In this document: positions 24,868 to 33,506 of the stretch, one piece after another
How positions within the stretch are numbered: position 1 is the first letter of the stretch
How the letters are laid out: each line of letters opens with the position of its first letter
Source of the DNA: Ruminococcus sp. UNK.MGS-30
GTDB lineage: Bacteria; Bacillota; Clostridia; Oscillospirales; Ruminococcaceae
NCBI GenBank assembly: GCA_000980705.1
Contig: LBCK01000004.1
Coordinates: forward strand, 1 to 64,000
Length of the DNA stretch: 64,000 nt
Direction of reading: 5' to 3'
The notes under the pieces: model-generated
What the model was told of the DNA's origin: nothing
The model's database searches: none
The model's input: only the letters and a program-made list of their open reading frames with translations
Made by a program: the position numbers and the translations under genes

Positions 24868-27800
24868 ATGAGCGGAATTGTAAAACGTATCATTTCCGGG
24901 ACAATTGCAGCGGCACTTTCTGCACCCTGTTTGGGATTTTTTCCATTGGAAAATGCGGTAGCAACGGGAAGCCAGGCTGACAACGAGGCTCTGTATGCCT
25001 CTGTTCTGAATCATTACGCTGAAAAGGTCATTCCAAACGGTATTATCGGTTTAGATGATTGGCAATATTCTGATGTGTGGATGTATTCAACAGGAAACCT
25101 TTTTGATTATGGATATGCCTTTTATGATTTGGATGGCAATGGCGTTGACGAACTATTTATTTTAGATAATACATATAGTACGAAAATAAATGAGATATAT
25201 ACAATTATAAACGGAGCGCCAAAGCAAGTCGCTGCCGGTGGTGCGAGATGGGATTATTTTGTTGCAAATCCAGGCAATGTTCTTGGTGAACTGGGTTCCG
25301 GAGGCGCTACTTACTATGGGTATACTTTCTATCATTTAATTAACGGAGAACTTGTAGCCTTTGAAGATTATGATTGTGAAGATGGCACATGGTATTATGC
25401 AAGCGGCGACAATTGCAATACAATTAGTCAGGACTCTAAACAGATCATTTCAGAAGACACTTTATATTCGAATCATCCTGAGGTAAAAGACGGAATAAAT
25501 ATACCTGGATTTGACGGCGAAACCTATCTCTTCTCAGGGTATAATGTCTCAGATAATCAAACTGCAGCTGCATCAGAAAACGTAACGAATCAGTGTGGTG
25601 ATAACGTATTTTGGGAATTAGACCAATCAACTGGACTTCTGAAAATTAGCGGAACTGGTCCGATGTATAACTATAGTAACGCTGATCCGGTCTTTGCATT
25701 TTTTTCGGAAACAGATCCACCCTATAGTCAGAATCAGGGAAATATAAAATCAGTTGAAATTCAGGAAGGGATAACTTCAATAGGATGCAGAGCTTTTTAT
25801 GGCAGTTATGGTTCTGTAGCGTTTAAGCTGCCGGAAAGTCTTACATCCATCGGAGATTCGGCATTTTACTTTTTTGGTCAGTCGGATATCATTACTTCCA
25901 TTACAATCCCCAAAAATGTGACGCATATTGGAGAAATGGCTGTTGGCTATCATTGGTATAATACACCGGATGCCAATGGCGATGTGATGAGTGTAGAAGA
26001 GAAAATTCCAGGTTTCACGATTTACGGTTATCAAGGCTCGGCTGCGGATTCTTATGCAAAGCAAAATGGATTTGAATTTGTTGCCCTGGATGCGCCGGAG
26101 GAGAGTACAGAAGCTGAACCGGAATCAGAATCATCAGAAGATCAGCAGCTTGAAACAGATTTTACAAAACATCATGTTGGCGTGGCGCAGTTGGATGAAA
26201 ACAGAAGCATCTGGAATCGTTCTGAAGATGTTGATATGCTTTATCAATTGGCTGAGTTTGATTATTACTATGGTAATACTGGAGTTGGTTTTGCAACAGA
26301 TGTGTATTCCAGCTTTGGAAATGCAGCAGAGATAATTGAGGCTGGAAGAAAATCGAAAGATATGTATTCATCTGTAAGTGAGATAATGTACTACCAGGCG
26401 TTACTAAAGTTGATGTATCATACGAGTGAGGACAATTCTTTATATCTAATCCAGGGATACTACCTGCGGATTCTGGAAGAATTTTCAGATCAATTGAACG
26501 CTGCGGATACAGCAGGCAATGTGCAGTCGCTGATAAAAACAACAGTGGAAATCAGCGAAGAGATTACTAAGGCTGACTCTTTGAAAAAAATCAAAAATGC
26601 CTTAGAAAAATTGGATAATCTATTCGAAATAACAGATCTTCCAATGAAAGATTACAAAGGCAATAGTGTGGGAATCGGTGCAGGTGATATATTGTCTTTG
26701 GTGGCAGCTGTGACAGAACTGCAATCAAATGAAATAGAAAATATCAGTGATGCTCTGCATTGTGTTGCATACTTTGAAATGTTTTGTGATATTCAGGATG
26801 ATAATAAAGCTGTTTTGAATCAGCTGTACCAAAATGCGCCGGATGACAATGAAACATATAAAACGGCATTACGCAATTTACAGGAATGTATTTCTACACC
26901 GGATATTGAATCGTTTGTCAATGAGTATATTTCTGATAAAGAAGATGAGGTCAAAAAAGACTGGAACACAAACCTGCTGGGTATAGCCATTTCGACCACT
27001 CTTATGAAGATAGCGGAAAAGGTACCGATTTTACAAGTGGTGGATGCTGCCGGAAATATCATAGATTTCCACTTTGATAAAATGAACTCGACAGAGGCAA
27101 AAATTACAGCAATTGGTGAAATGGTATGTTATTACGAGATCATTGATTCGCTTCAAAAGGTCGGCGACCAATATAAAACAGATCTCATAAAGGCACAAAA
27201 TTTTGAGAATGCAGCGAAATATCATGAAGTAATCGATTTGTACTATAATGCACTGAGAAATTATTGTGTGTATGGCAATGAATTTCTAAGTTTGTTTGTA
27301 AGTTCATACTATTTTGCAAATATTGACAAGTCAAATAACTTTACAGATAATATGGCGGCAATAACAAAAGATAATCTTGTATTCAAGTATATTGCGACCA
27401 CCGTTGAGAATGACCTGGCAAATGACTATTTGAATCGTGTCTTTGGAATTTCCAACGGGGACTATGTTTCCTGGTATAGAGAAGTTATCACATTGCAAGC
27501 CAGTATCAAAGAATTATCAAAACATTCCCATCGTTCTGTATGTTGTGAAATGTGGACTGATGATGAAATTGATCAATTTCTGGACGATGTTATGGACTCT
27601 GTTGCGGATAAAGTAAAAGATTATGTTGGCTCAAGAATATCAAATGGAAAAACGTTTTTTATTGGTTGCCCGGTGAGTATAAAAATATATAATGGTGCCG
27701 GAAATATCATAGCAACAATAAAAAATGGAAACATCGCAGTGCATGATCTGGACGCATTTATGAATGTGTTCTGTTATACTGTAGAGGAGACAGAAAACAG

Positions 27801-28122
27801 CGAAAAGGACAAAAGCTACGGTACCATTCTAAGACTGCCGGACAGCTTTACATTTACCGCAACCGCCCAGGAGGATTGCAGTGTAGTCTTTCAGTGGACA
27901 GATGCAAAAGATCTTGCCGGAATCAAATTATCGAGTGAGACCTGGGAATCCAGTATCAAAGAAATGAAAAAAGGCGACATCCTGCAATCAGATAACAACA
28001 TTATTCCGGCGGAAGAAAGTGGCATTGTTCCCTGGAAATTGGTTATCATAATTGGTGCAATCGCTGTTGTTGCAGGTGTTGTTATTGTAATTGTTATTAC
28101 AAAGCGCAGGAAAAGAATATAA
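24868..28122 (+). CDS. Large surface protein with BspA-like leucine-rich segment and C-terminal membrane anchor
   Basis: 1084 residues; AAAGGGGG precedes ATG 24868. Signal peptide (IVKRIISGTIAAALSAPCLG). Residues about 40-210 hold a calcium-type FYDLDGNGVDELFI motif found in many Ruminococcus secreted proteins. About 230-410 hold a BspA-like leucine-rich segment (GITSIGCRAFYGS, SLTSIGDSAFYFF, ITIPKNVTHIGEMA, ending FTIYGYQGSAADSYAKQNGF). A Glu/Ser linker leads to a long helical domain (about 440-1040) and a membrane span (LVIIIGAIAVVAGVVIVIVI) with KRRKRI. The sorting resembles the giant protein encoded at 8765. It may be part of the apparatus or a surface partner; last gene of the locus. Confidence 0.75.
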   Translation: MSGIVKRIISGTIAAALSAPCLGFFPLENAVATGSQADNEALYASVLNHYAEKVIPNGIIGLDDWQYSDVWMYSTGNLFDYGYAFYDLDGNGVDELFILDNTYSTKINEIYTIINGAPKQVAAGGARWDYFVANPGNVLGELGSGGATYYGYTFYHLINGELVAFEDYDCEDGTWYYASGDNCNTISQDSKQIISEDTLYSNHPEVKDGINIPGFDGETYLFSGYNVSDNQTAAASENVTNQCGDNVFWELDQSTGLLKISGTGPMYNYSNADPVFAFFSETDPPYSQNQGNIKSVEIQEGITSIGCRAFYGSYGSVAFKLPESLTSIGDSAFYFFGQSDIITSITIPKNVTHIGEMAVGYHWYNTPDANGDVMSVEEKIPGFTIYGYQGSAADSYAKQNGFEFVALDAPEESTEAEPESESSEDQQLETDFTKHHVGVAQLDENRSIWNRSEDVDMLYQLAEFDYYYGNTGVGFATDVYSSFGNAAEIIEAGRKSKDMYSSVSEIMYYQALLKLMYHTSEDNSLYLIQGYYLRILEEFSDQLNAADTAGNVQSLIKTTVEISEEITKADSLKKIKNALEKLDNLFEITDLPMKDYKGNSVGIGAGDILSLVAAVTELQSNEIENISDALHCVAYFEMFCDIQDDNKAVLNQLYQNAPDDNETYKTALRNLQECISTPDIESFVNEYISDKEDEVKKDWNTNLLGIAISTTLMKIAEKVPILQVVDAAGNIIDFHFDKMNSTEAKITAIGEMVCYYEIIDSLQKVGDQYKTDLIKAQNFENAAKYHEVIDLYYNALRNYCVYGNEFLSLFVSSYYFANIDKSNNFTDNMAAITKDNLVFKYIATTVENDLANDYLNRVFGISNGDYVSWYREVITLQASIKELSKHSHRSVCCEMWTDDEIDQFLDDVMDSVADKVKDYVGSRISNGKTFFIGCPVSIKIYNGAGNIIATIKNGNIAVHDLDAFMNVFCYTVEETENSEKDKSYGTILRLPDSFTFTATAQEDCSVVFQWTDAKDLAGIKLSSETWESSIKEMKKGDILQSDNNIIPAEESGIVPWKLVIIIGAIAVVAGVVIVIVITKRRKRI

Positions 28123-28169
28123 TTGTCACTGGGCGCTTTTAGATTGTCGTGCAAATTGAATATTAAGGT

Positions 28170-28219
28170 AAAAATGCTCGGAAAAGGGAAGTAGACTTCT
28201 TTATTTTCAGAGCATTTTT
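28170..28219 (+). terminator. Terminator of the secretion locus
   Basis: AAAAATGCTC (28170-28179) pairs with GAGCATTTTT (28210-28219), with a second small stem GAAGT/ACTTC in the loop; a T-rich run follows. The rest of the 28123-28337 gap holds one more imperfect inverted repeat (ACCAGAAATAAA ... TTTATCTCTGGT, about 28270-28315) and no gene. Confidence 0.6.
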
Positions 28220-28329
28220 ATTATTTTGATGTCAACTCCATCTATTATGAAAATGGCACAGTGTTAGACAAACCAGAAATAAATGCACATCTTTCAAAAG
28301 TTTATCTCTGGTTTAACTCCATTTTCATT

Positions 28330-28337
28330 CCTGTTAT
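28330..28337. repeat. Left copy of the IS66 target-site duplication
   Basis: CCTGTTAT immediately before the left terminal repeat; an identical copy lies right after the right terminal repeat (30944-30951). Eight bases is the duplication size expected for IS66. Confidence 0.9.
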
Positions 28338-28427
28338 GTAACCACCAACCACACCCTAACGTTGATTCGGCACTAAAAAAGCGATAAAATAGTTCCAAAG
28401 GGATTTACCCCGAAAGGAACTGAGAAT

Positions 28428-28832
28428 ATGCCAACGATCAGAGAAGTAAAAACCGAGCTTCGTCACAGGGAGTGGGCAGAGCAGATACAGGAATGCCAAA
28501 GCAGCGGTATGACCGTAACAGCGTGGTGCAAGGAAAAGGGGATCAGTCAGCACACATACTACTCACGCCTGAATGTGGTGAGAAAAGAACTGCTGAAACG
28601 AGCCGGATTGCCTTTGCAGCAGATCGTACCGCTGAGTGTTTCTCAAAGCGTCACCTGCACGACAGCTGCGGTGCAGACACAATGTGTTGCGGACAGCGCT
28701 GAACCTGGGAAACCTGAACCGGCTGTCCCACAAAAGATGATCGTACGTAAAGACGGGATCGAGGTCGAAATGCCAGCAGATATATCCGAAAGGCTTCTGC
28801 TTACGCTGCTGAGAGGTCTGAAAGAATGCTGA
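28428..28832 (+). CDS. tnpA: IS66 accessory protein TnpA
   Basis: 134 residues; AAAGGAACTG before ATG 28428. The N-terminus has the helix-turn-helix pattern of IS66 TnpA: REWAEQIQECQSSGMTVTAW, CKEKGISQHTYYSRLNVVRK. The tail (IVRKDGIEVEMPADISERLL) matches the conserved C-terminal segment I.....G..IE.P......L..LL..L. It binds the element ends in this family. The stop overlaps the tnpB start, the usual coupling. Confidence 0.9.
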   Translation: MPTIREVKTELRHREWAEQIQECQSSGMTVTAWCKEKGISQHTYYSRLNVVRKELLKRAGLPLQQIVPLSVSQSVTCTTAAVQTQCVADSAEPGKPEPAVPQKMIVRKDGIEVEMPADISERLLLTLLRGLKEC

Positions 28833-29175
28833 AAGACCTGACTGCTGACAATATCTACATCGTCTGCGGACATACGGGGATATGCGTAAGTCCATTGACG
28901 GACTTGCGGCACTTGTACAGCAGCAGTTTCAGCTTGACCTGTTCGCAAGCAGCGCGTTTCTGTTCTGCGGCAGGCGCAGAGATCGTATGAAGGTGCTTTT
29001 ATGGGAAGATGACGGCTTTCTGCTGCTGTATAAACGTCTTGAAGACGGGAAATTCTCCTGGCCGCACAATGAACAGGATATTACCCGTGAACAATTCATC
29101 TGGCTCACGCAGGGACTGTCGATCGACCAACCAAAGGCAATCAAAAAAGTAGCCGGCGGTGTGGATATATGCTGA
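28826..29175 (+). pseudogene. tnpB: IS66 TnpB, frameshifted
   Basis: Starts at ATG 28826 overlapping tnpA and reads MLKDLTADNIYIVCGHTG, then leaves frame near 28874-28878. The next frame resumes with DMRKSIDGLAALVQQQF and continues LFCGRRRDRMKVLLWEDDGF, LLYKRLEDGKFSWPH and LSIDQPKAIKKV to 29175, the full conserved TnpB core. One extra G in ACGGGGATATG explains the break. The protein is required for IS66 transposition by an unknown mechanism, so the element is likely dead even without the IS3 insertion. Confidence 0.85.
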
Positions 29176-29241
29176 CTTTCCCACGATGAAAATATACAGT
29201 AATGTGGACAATATTTCTATGCTTCAATGGCACTCTTTTTC

Positions 29242-29270
29242 TTGAAAGATCGGGCAAATCATGGTATAAT
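29242..29270 (+). promoter_or_regulatory. Promoter upstream of IS66 tnpC
   Basis: TTGAAA (29242-29247), a 17-base spacer and TATAAT (29265-29270), followed by AAAGGAG and the tnpC ATG at 29320. Confidence 0.65.
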
Positions 29271-29319
29271 CAGAGTATCATGAACCGTCTGGAATTTCAG
29301 GGAAAGGAGTGCTTTTGCT

Positions 29320-29412
29320 ATGACGTACGAAGAACTGAAAGCAGCATATGAAGCCGCTGTACAGAAGTGCTCTGAGCTTGAAAAAGAAAATGATGAGCTG
29401 GTGTTATACTAA
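29320..29412 (+). pseudogene. tnpC: IS66 transposase TnpC, N-terminal fragment
   Basis: MTYEELKAAYEAAVQKCSEL continues as a leucine-zipper-like stretch (EKENDEL), the normal start of IS66 TnpC, and then runs into the IS3 left end and a stop at 29410. About 28 genuine residues are left of roughly 500. Confidence 0.85.
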
Positions 29413-29485
29413 AAAAGTAGACAAGGGAAAAGAAAAGTAGTATAATAAAAGAAAACACGAAAGAAGAAAAACCAAGGAGGAAAAA

Positions 29486-29770
29486 ATGACAAACAAACAG
29501 CTGCAATACGATGAAACTTTTAAAAAGAACATCGTGGCATTACACCAGAACGGAAAAACCCAAACTGAGCTTTCCAAGGAATACGGAATATCGGTAAGTG
29601 CGATCTCAAGATGGATAAAGCTTTATTCGGAAGTCAGGGTCGACGACAATACTGTTATGACAGCAAAGCAGATAAAGGAACTGCAAAAAAGAAACGCACA
29701 GCTTGAGGAGGAAAACATCATATTAAAAAAAGCGCTTGCCATAATGACTCCACGCTCAGGGAAAGAATGA
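29486..29770 (+). CDS. IS3-family transposase OrfA (helix-turn-helix)
   Basis: 94 residues; CCAAGGAGGAAAAA precedes the ATG. DETFKKNIVALHQNGKTQTE, LSKEYGISVSAISRWIKLYS is the HTH that binds the IS ends; a leucine-zipper tail (KELQKRNAQLEEENIILKKAL) allows OrfA-OrfAB pairing. Seven A residues at 29725-29731 (TTA AAA AAA G in this frame) are a likely -1 slippery site for making the OrfAB fusion; the -1 frame is open from there into orfB. Confidence 0.92.
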   Translation: MTNKQLQYDETFKKNIVALHQNGKTQTELSKEYGISVSAISRWIKLYSEVRVDDNTVMTAKQIKELQKRNAQLEEENIILKKALAIMTPRSGKE

Positions 29771-30615
29771 GAGCTGTACATTTACTTCGGCACGAACATG
29801 CAATAATAACCCTATGTCGTGTTCTGAATGTAAACCGCAGCAGCTATTACAAGCATTTTAACTCTAAAGAACCTAAAAGAGCAATTGAAAACAGAAATAT
29901 AAAGAACTGTATTTTACAGATTTATTCCGAAGCAAAATGCCGTTACGGAGCTCAGAAAATGCGCAAGGTTCTTGAAGTTAATTATGGCATACATATCAGT
30001 CAGGGAAGAGTGTACCGACTGATGAAGCAAATGCAGCTTCCTAAAATGTCAACTGTCAAGCCGAAATTCAAAGCCGCAAATAAATCCAGTGACAGAGATT
30101 GTCACAACATATTAAAGCAGAATTTTAATCCCAAAGAGCCAAATAAAGCATGGTGCAGCGACATTACATACATAAAAGCCGGAGGAAGATTTTATTATTT
30201 ATGCGTTATCATTGATCTTTTTTCAAGACGTGTGATAGCTTATAAAATAAGTAGCAAAATCGATGCCAGGCTTGTCCTGGATACATTTGAATCTGCTTTA
30301 AAAAACAGGAATTATCCTGAAAATGTGATTTTCCACTCAGACAGAGGTTCTCAGTATACCAGCGATGAATTCCGAAAAAGGCTGGACAGAGCTTCTTTTA
30401 TTCAGTCGTTTTCTAAAAAGGGGCATCCTTATGACAATGCCGTAGCAGAAGCTTTTTTCAAGTTTTTGAAACTTGAAGAAACTAACCGCCGTTCATATGC
30501 CTCTTTTGATGAATTGGAATTGTCTGTTTTTGAATATATTCACTTTTACAATTTCAAACGACCTCACTCTGCTAATGACCTTTTATCTCCCATTCAATTT
30601 GAAGATCTTTTTTGA
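29767..30615 (+). CDS. IS3-family transposase OrfB (DDE integrase)
   Basis: 282 residues overlapping orfA by ATGA and lying in its -1 frame. HTH_21-type N-terminus (CRVLNVNRSSYYKH; RYGAQKMRKVL), then an rve integrase core with the DDE triad: Asp in AWCSDITYIK, Asp in VIFHSDRGSQYTS and Glu in DNAVAEAFFKFLK. The C-terminus has the expected IHFYNFKRPHSANDLLSP. All key residues are present, so the element may still be active. Confidence 0.95.
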   Translation: MRAVHLLRHEHAIITLCRVLNVNRSSYYKHFNSKEPKRAIENRNIKNCILQIYSEAKCRYGAQKMRKVLEVNYGIHISQGRVYRLMKQMQLPKMSTVKPKFKAANKSSDRDCHNILKQNFNPKEPNKAWCSDITYIKAGGRFYYLCVIIDLFSRRVIAYKISSKIDARLVLDTFESALKNRNYPENVIFHSDRGSQYTSDEFRKRLDRASFIQSFSKKGHPYDNAVAEAFFKFLKLEETNRRSYASFDELELSVFEYIHFYNFKRPHSANDLLSPIQFEDLF

Positions 30616-30656
30616 TTCTTTTCTCTTCTTCTGTCTACTTTATTGACTATGGTCCA

Positions 30657-30785
30657 CTTCCTTCGTGGGGCAAAACGCCCTCAGACGAACAGCTTGACAG
30701 CATCATGCCGTGGAGTGCTACTCTGCCTGAAACTTGTCATAGAACGTATCATCAGATCGTTGAAAACGAGGCTGTTGTTGAGTAA
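30657..30785 (+). pseudogene. tnpC: IS66 transposase TnpC, C-terminal fragment
   Basis: Directly after the IS3 right end the frame reads PSWGKTPSDEQLDSIMPWSA, then TLPETCHRTYHQIVENEAVVE and a stop at 30783. The DxxMPWS..LPE text is the C-terminal tail typical of IS66 transposases. Around 430 codons between the two fragments, including the DDE core, are missing, so a deletion went with or followed the IS3 insertion. Confidence 0.75.
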
Positions 30786-30943
30786 CAGCTTCTCATTCAC
30801 AGTATTTCATAGTAACTGGCAGTATTTCACGCACAGTAATTCACAGCAGTTCACAGTAATTCATTGTGATGAACCGAATACAGGATTTGAGCCGAGGTTG
30901 ATCTCGGCTTATTTTTTTGCCCGCTGGTCTGGTTGGCGGTTAC

Positions 30944-30951
30944 CCTGTTAT
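30944..30951. repeat. Right copy of the IS66 target-site duplication
   Basis: CCTGTTAT, identical to 28330-28337. A TATACT -10-like box for the following glycosyltransferase gene lies only 11 bases further on (30963-30968), so the insertion placed IS66 sequence where the -35 region would be. Confidence 0.9.
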
Positions 30952-30999
30952 GCCCTCCACGTTATACTAAAGACAAACCAAGACAGGAGGCGTACAGAG

Positions 31000-32153
31000 A
31001 TGAAAATATTGATTACGACAGATTGCTATACGCCCATGATAAACGGCGTCGTCACATCAATTCGAAATCTGAAGACCCAGCTTCGCAGGCGGGGACATGA
31101 GGTGAAGATTCTCTGTCCCTCGCAGTATCTGCACGGAGAAAGCCGGGACAATATTGTGCGAATCGGTTCCATCGGCGCCGGAAAATTCTGCAATGGTGCC
31201 AGAGCCGCTGTATGTTTTCGGAAAAGCAGTCTGCAAAAGCTGATTGACTGGAAACCGGATGTCATCCACGCTCAATCGGAGTTTTTCTCGTTCGCCATGG
31301 CGAAAAGAATTGCAGCTGCGGTGAATTGCCCCATTGTACATACCTATCATACCATTTATGAAGATTACACTCACTATTTTTCTCCCAGTATTGCACTGGG
31401 CAGAAAAGCAGTTGTTACCATGACTCGGCACGTTTTACAGTATGCCGAGGCGGTCATTGCACCCAGCCGCAAGGTGGAGACACTTCTGCGGTCTTACGGG
31501 GTGCAGAAACCAATTGCAGTGATTCCCACAGGGTTGGATTTGCAGCGCTTTGAAACCCGCTTTCCACAGCCGCAGGTGGATACGTTAAAAAGATCCCTGG
31601 GAATTTCGCCGGAACAAAAAGTTTTGCTGACTGTGGGCAGAGTTGCCAAGGAAAAGAATCTGGCGGAACTGCTCGACTATTTCGGGCGGCTGTCTCTGCC
31701 GGATGCAGTGCTTTGCATCGTTGGCGGCGGAACGTATCTGGAAACTTTGCAGCAGAAAAGGGAATCGCCGACCGGGTGATTTTTACCGATGCGGTTTCAC
31801 CGGACAAGATTCCGTTGTATTACCAGATCGGAGATGTATTCCTCAGTGCATCGCAAAGTGAGACCCAGGGTTTGACTTATCTGGAGGCGCTGGCAAGCGG
31901 ATTGCCGCTGGTATGCCGAAAGGATGCCTGTCTGGACGGCATTGTAACAGATGGCTGGAACGGCGGTCTGTATACATCTTTTGAATCGTTTCAGAAGTGG
32001 ATTACAGCATTCTGCGGCGATGCGGCAGTAACACAGCAGCTTTCCCGGCACGCAGTCCAGACCGCAGAGCGCTTTTCTGCTGCCGGATTTGCGGAAAAAG
32101 TGGAGTTCTGTTACCAGGAAGTTTTGAAAAATTGGAAAATGCAAAGTGCATGA
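31000..32153 (+). pseudogene. Diacylglycerol glycosyltransferase-like GT4 protein, frameshifted
   Basis: AGGAGG precedes ATG 31000; in-frame sequence upstream is IS-derived and not part of the gene. Frame one (to 31779) covers the GT-B N-domain MKILITTDCYTPMINGVVTS, DVIHAQSEFFSFAMAKR, HTYHTIYEDYTHYF and the start of the C-domain (LLTVGRVAKEKNLAELL, CIVGGGTYLETLQQK). The second frame continues exactly with EKGIADRVIFTDAVSPDKIP, SASQSETQGLTYLEALASGL and runs to 32153. The shift lies at about 31750-31760 in GCAGCAGAAAAGGG. The intact family adds glucose to diacylglycerol for glycolipid and lipoteichoic acid anchors. A single-base change explains the break, so it may be a sequence error or real inactivation. 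Confidence 0.82.
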
Positions 32154-32167
32154 GAAGGTGGATATCA

Positions 32168-32728
32168 ATGAAACCACGAACACATGATCGAATTGCAGGA
32201 ATTGCAGCCGCACAGGCTGATTTTTCTCCGCTGGAGCGCCATTTGTTTTGCCTGGGCGCAGCCATTCCGGACTATCTGCCCACGCAGTTTCTGCACCGCC
32301 ATTTTTACCAGAAGTCGGCGGACTATGTCTTTCGGAAACTACAGAAGCACAGCGGCAGGACTTCGCTGTTTGCCCTGTTTCGTTTGGGGGAACTGACACA
32401 TTATATGAGCGATTTCTGCTGTTCTGTACACCGCAGCGGCGGCATCGGAAACCCACGGCTGCACTTGTCCTATGAGCGTCAGATGCAGCGGTATTTCATG
32501 GAAAATCTGGACTTGTTTACTGCCGAGAACCGGATGATGCAGATTCCGCAGACTGTCACAGAAGTGCTGCAAACGTATTACCGGCAGCCGTCCATGGATT
32601 TTCACACCGACTTGTCGGCGGCGATTCAGGCGAGTCTTGTTGTCTGCAAAAAGTATGCGCTTTTGGTGCAGCAGAAACAGGCATTTTCGGGAGGTGTTCC
32701 AAATGGTAGCTGTCATTCCGGCATATGA
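32168..32728 (+). CDS. Zinc-dependent phospholipase C-like protein
   Basis: 186 residues from ATG 32168. Text such as MKPRTHDRIAGIAAAQADFS, HLFCLGAAIPDYLP, LGELTHYMSDFCCSVHRSGG and FHTDLSAAIQASLVV gives a helical protein with several His/Asp residues spaced as zinc ligands (H..., D..P, H..SDF...H). Firmicutes homologues annotated as zinc-dependent phospholipase C family occur in the same glycolipid gene neighbourhood. No signal peptide, so a secreted toxin role is unlikely. It overlaps a glycosyltransferase remnant at its 3' end, and its last residues may have been altered by that event. Confidence 0.6.
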   Translation: MKPRTHDRIAGIAAAQADFSPLERHLFCLGAAIPDYLPTQFLHRHFYQKSADYVFRKLQKHSGRTSLFALFRLGELTHYMSDFCCSVHRSGGIGNPRLHLSYERQMQRYFMENLDLFTAENRMMQIPQTVTEVLQTYYRQPSMDFHTDLSAAIQASLVVCKKYALLVQQKQAFSGGVPNGSCHSGI

Positions 32729-32759
32729 ACCGGATGCTGTTTTGACAGATCTGGTATAG
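32703..32759 (+). pseudogene. Remnant of a family 2 glycosyltransferase (N-terminus only)
   Basis: Behind a clear GGGAGGTG ribosome site, ATG 32703 begins MVAVIPAYEPDAVLTDLV and stops at 32757. VAVIPAY(x)PD..L is the standard GT2 opening (nucleotide-binding strand). The remaining 200 or more residues are absent, so only the 5' end survived a deletion. Confidence 0.5.
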
Positions 32760-32807
32760 CGTTTTTTGATTTTCCCGACCTCACATCATCAGAAGGAAGT
32801 GTAGACC

Positions 32808-33359
32808 ATGCAATGGATCACAGCTCTGGATTTTCAGATTCTACATGAAATACAGAACCGCTTTTCCTGTTCTTTTCTGGATTTTTGGATGCCGAAAATC
32901 ACGGCGCTGGGAAACGGCGGTATTCTCTGGATTCTCCTTGCAGTACTCCTGCTGTGCATTTCGAAAACCAGAAAAAACGGGATACAGCTGGGTGTCGGCA
33001 ATATGGGATGCGGTCTAATCGGAAATCTTCTGCTGAAAAATCTGGTGGCACGTGACCGACCCTGCTGGCTGGAGGAACACGCTATGCTGATTGCGGTTCC
33101 CCAGGACTACTCGTTTCCGTCCGGACATACCATGGCATCCTTTGCCGCAGCCACAGTACTCTGGCACTGGAACCGGAAAGCCGGTCTTGCCACCTATCTT
33201 CTGGCAGGCATGATTGCATTTTCCCGGCTGTATCTCTTTGTGCATTTTCCGTCCGATGTGCTGGCAGGCGCACTGCTCGGCTGTCTGGTGGGAATTGCGG
33301 CAGTCAGACTTGTAGATCTGGGCGAAAAGAAAATCGTGCATAAACGAAAAGAGGCGTGA
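32808..33359 (+). CDS. PAP2-family membrane phosphatase
   Basis: 183 residues; GAAGGAAGTG before ATG 32808. The three phosphatase motifs are clear: KNLVARDRP (about residues 81-89), YSFPSGHT (about 102-109) and SRLYLFVHFPSDV (about 143-155), embedded in five or six hydrophobic segments. The family dephosphorylates lipid phosphates such as undecaprenyl pyrophosphate or phosphatidic acid on the outer face of the membrane. It sits among glycolipid genes, so phosphatidic acid to diacylglycerol conversion is plausible; lipid-carrier recycling is the alternative. Confidence 0.9.
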   Translation: MQWITALDFQILHEIQNRFSCSFLDFWMPKITALGNGGILWILLAVLLLCISKTRKNGIQLGVGNMGCGLIGNLLLKNLVARDRPCWLEEHAMLIAVPQDYSFPSGHTMASFAAATVLWHWNRKAGLATYLLAGMIAFSRLYLFVHFPSDVLAGALLGCLVGIAAVRLVDLGEKKIVHKRKEA

Positions 33360-33362
33360 GCA

Positions 33363-33506
33363 ATGCGAAACCGTTGTATTTTACTGGGCGTGGATATTCT
33401 GACAACATCCTGTCTGCGTCCGCATAAATCGGAATACGTTGTTCCGGATGGGATTCTAGTTGTCCGGTACGCTGCATTTGTTGATAAGAATGAGAAAACA
33501 GCATGA
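33363..33506 (+). CDS. Small hypothetical protein (47 residues)
   Basis: ATG 33363 lies 3 bases after the PAP2 stop and the stop overlaps the next start as ATGA. The product is MRNRCILLGVDILTTSCLRP then HKSEYVVPDGILVVRYAAF and a charged tail. No family is recognised and the only ribosome site would be the GAGGCGTGAG at the end of the PAP2 gene. Coupled layout supports translation, but it may be a remnant. Confidence 0.35.
   Translation: MRNRCILLGVDILTTSCLRPHKSEYVVPDGILVVRYAAFVDKNEKTA

Larger units (their letters stand above)
29402..30656 (+). mobile_element. IS3-family insertion sequence, apparently intact
   Basis: Two overlapping orfs (orfA, orfB) lie between imperfect terminal repeats that share AAAGTAGACA and a following A/G-rich tract: TATACTAAAAAAGTAGACAA at the left, and AGTCAATAAAGTAGACAG on the opposite strand at the right. 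The outermost base on each side is uncertain by a few bases. A promoter with TAGACA (29418-29423), 17 bases and TATAAT (29441-29446) is built into the left end. It interrupts IS66 tnpC. Confidence 0.85.
28338..30943 (+). mobile_element. IS66-family element, decayed, with nested IS3
   Basis: Terminal repeats are GTAACCACCAACCACACC (from 28338) and, on the opposite strand, GTAACCGCCAACCAGACC (ending at 30943). Both are flanked by the 8-bp duplication CCTGTTAT. Inside are tnpA (intact), tnpB (frameshifted) and only the first and last parts of tnpC, between which an IS3-family element sits. The intact duplication shows that the outer ends have not rearranged since insertion. Degenerate CACAGTAATTCACAG-type repeats lie at about 30799-30862, between the tnpC stop and the right end. 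Confidence 0.9.

Noticed and set aside
28270..28315. Imperfect inverted repeat near the IS66 left end considered as a MITE
   Set aside because: Only one copy, no target duplication of its own and no terminal match to another element in the window.
30799..30862. CACAGTAATTCACAG-type short repeats considered as a CRISPR or iteron array
   Set aside because: The units are short, degenerate and without regular spacers; they belong to the 3' non-coding end of IS66.
30643..30999. N-terminal extension of the glycosyltransferase frame
   Set aside because: These codons lie in the IS3 and IS66 ends; the real start has AGGAGG and family-typical MKILI at 31000.
32703..32759. Functional 18-residue peptide
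   Set aside because: The text is the exact opening of a family 2 glycosyltransferase, so a truncated gene is the simpler reading.
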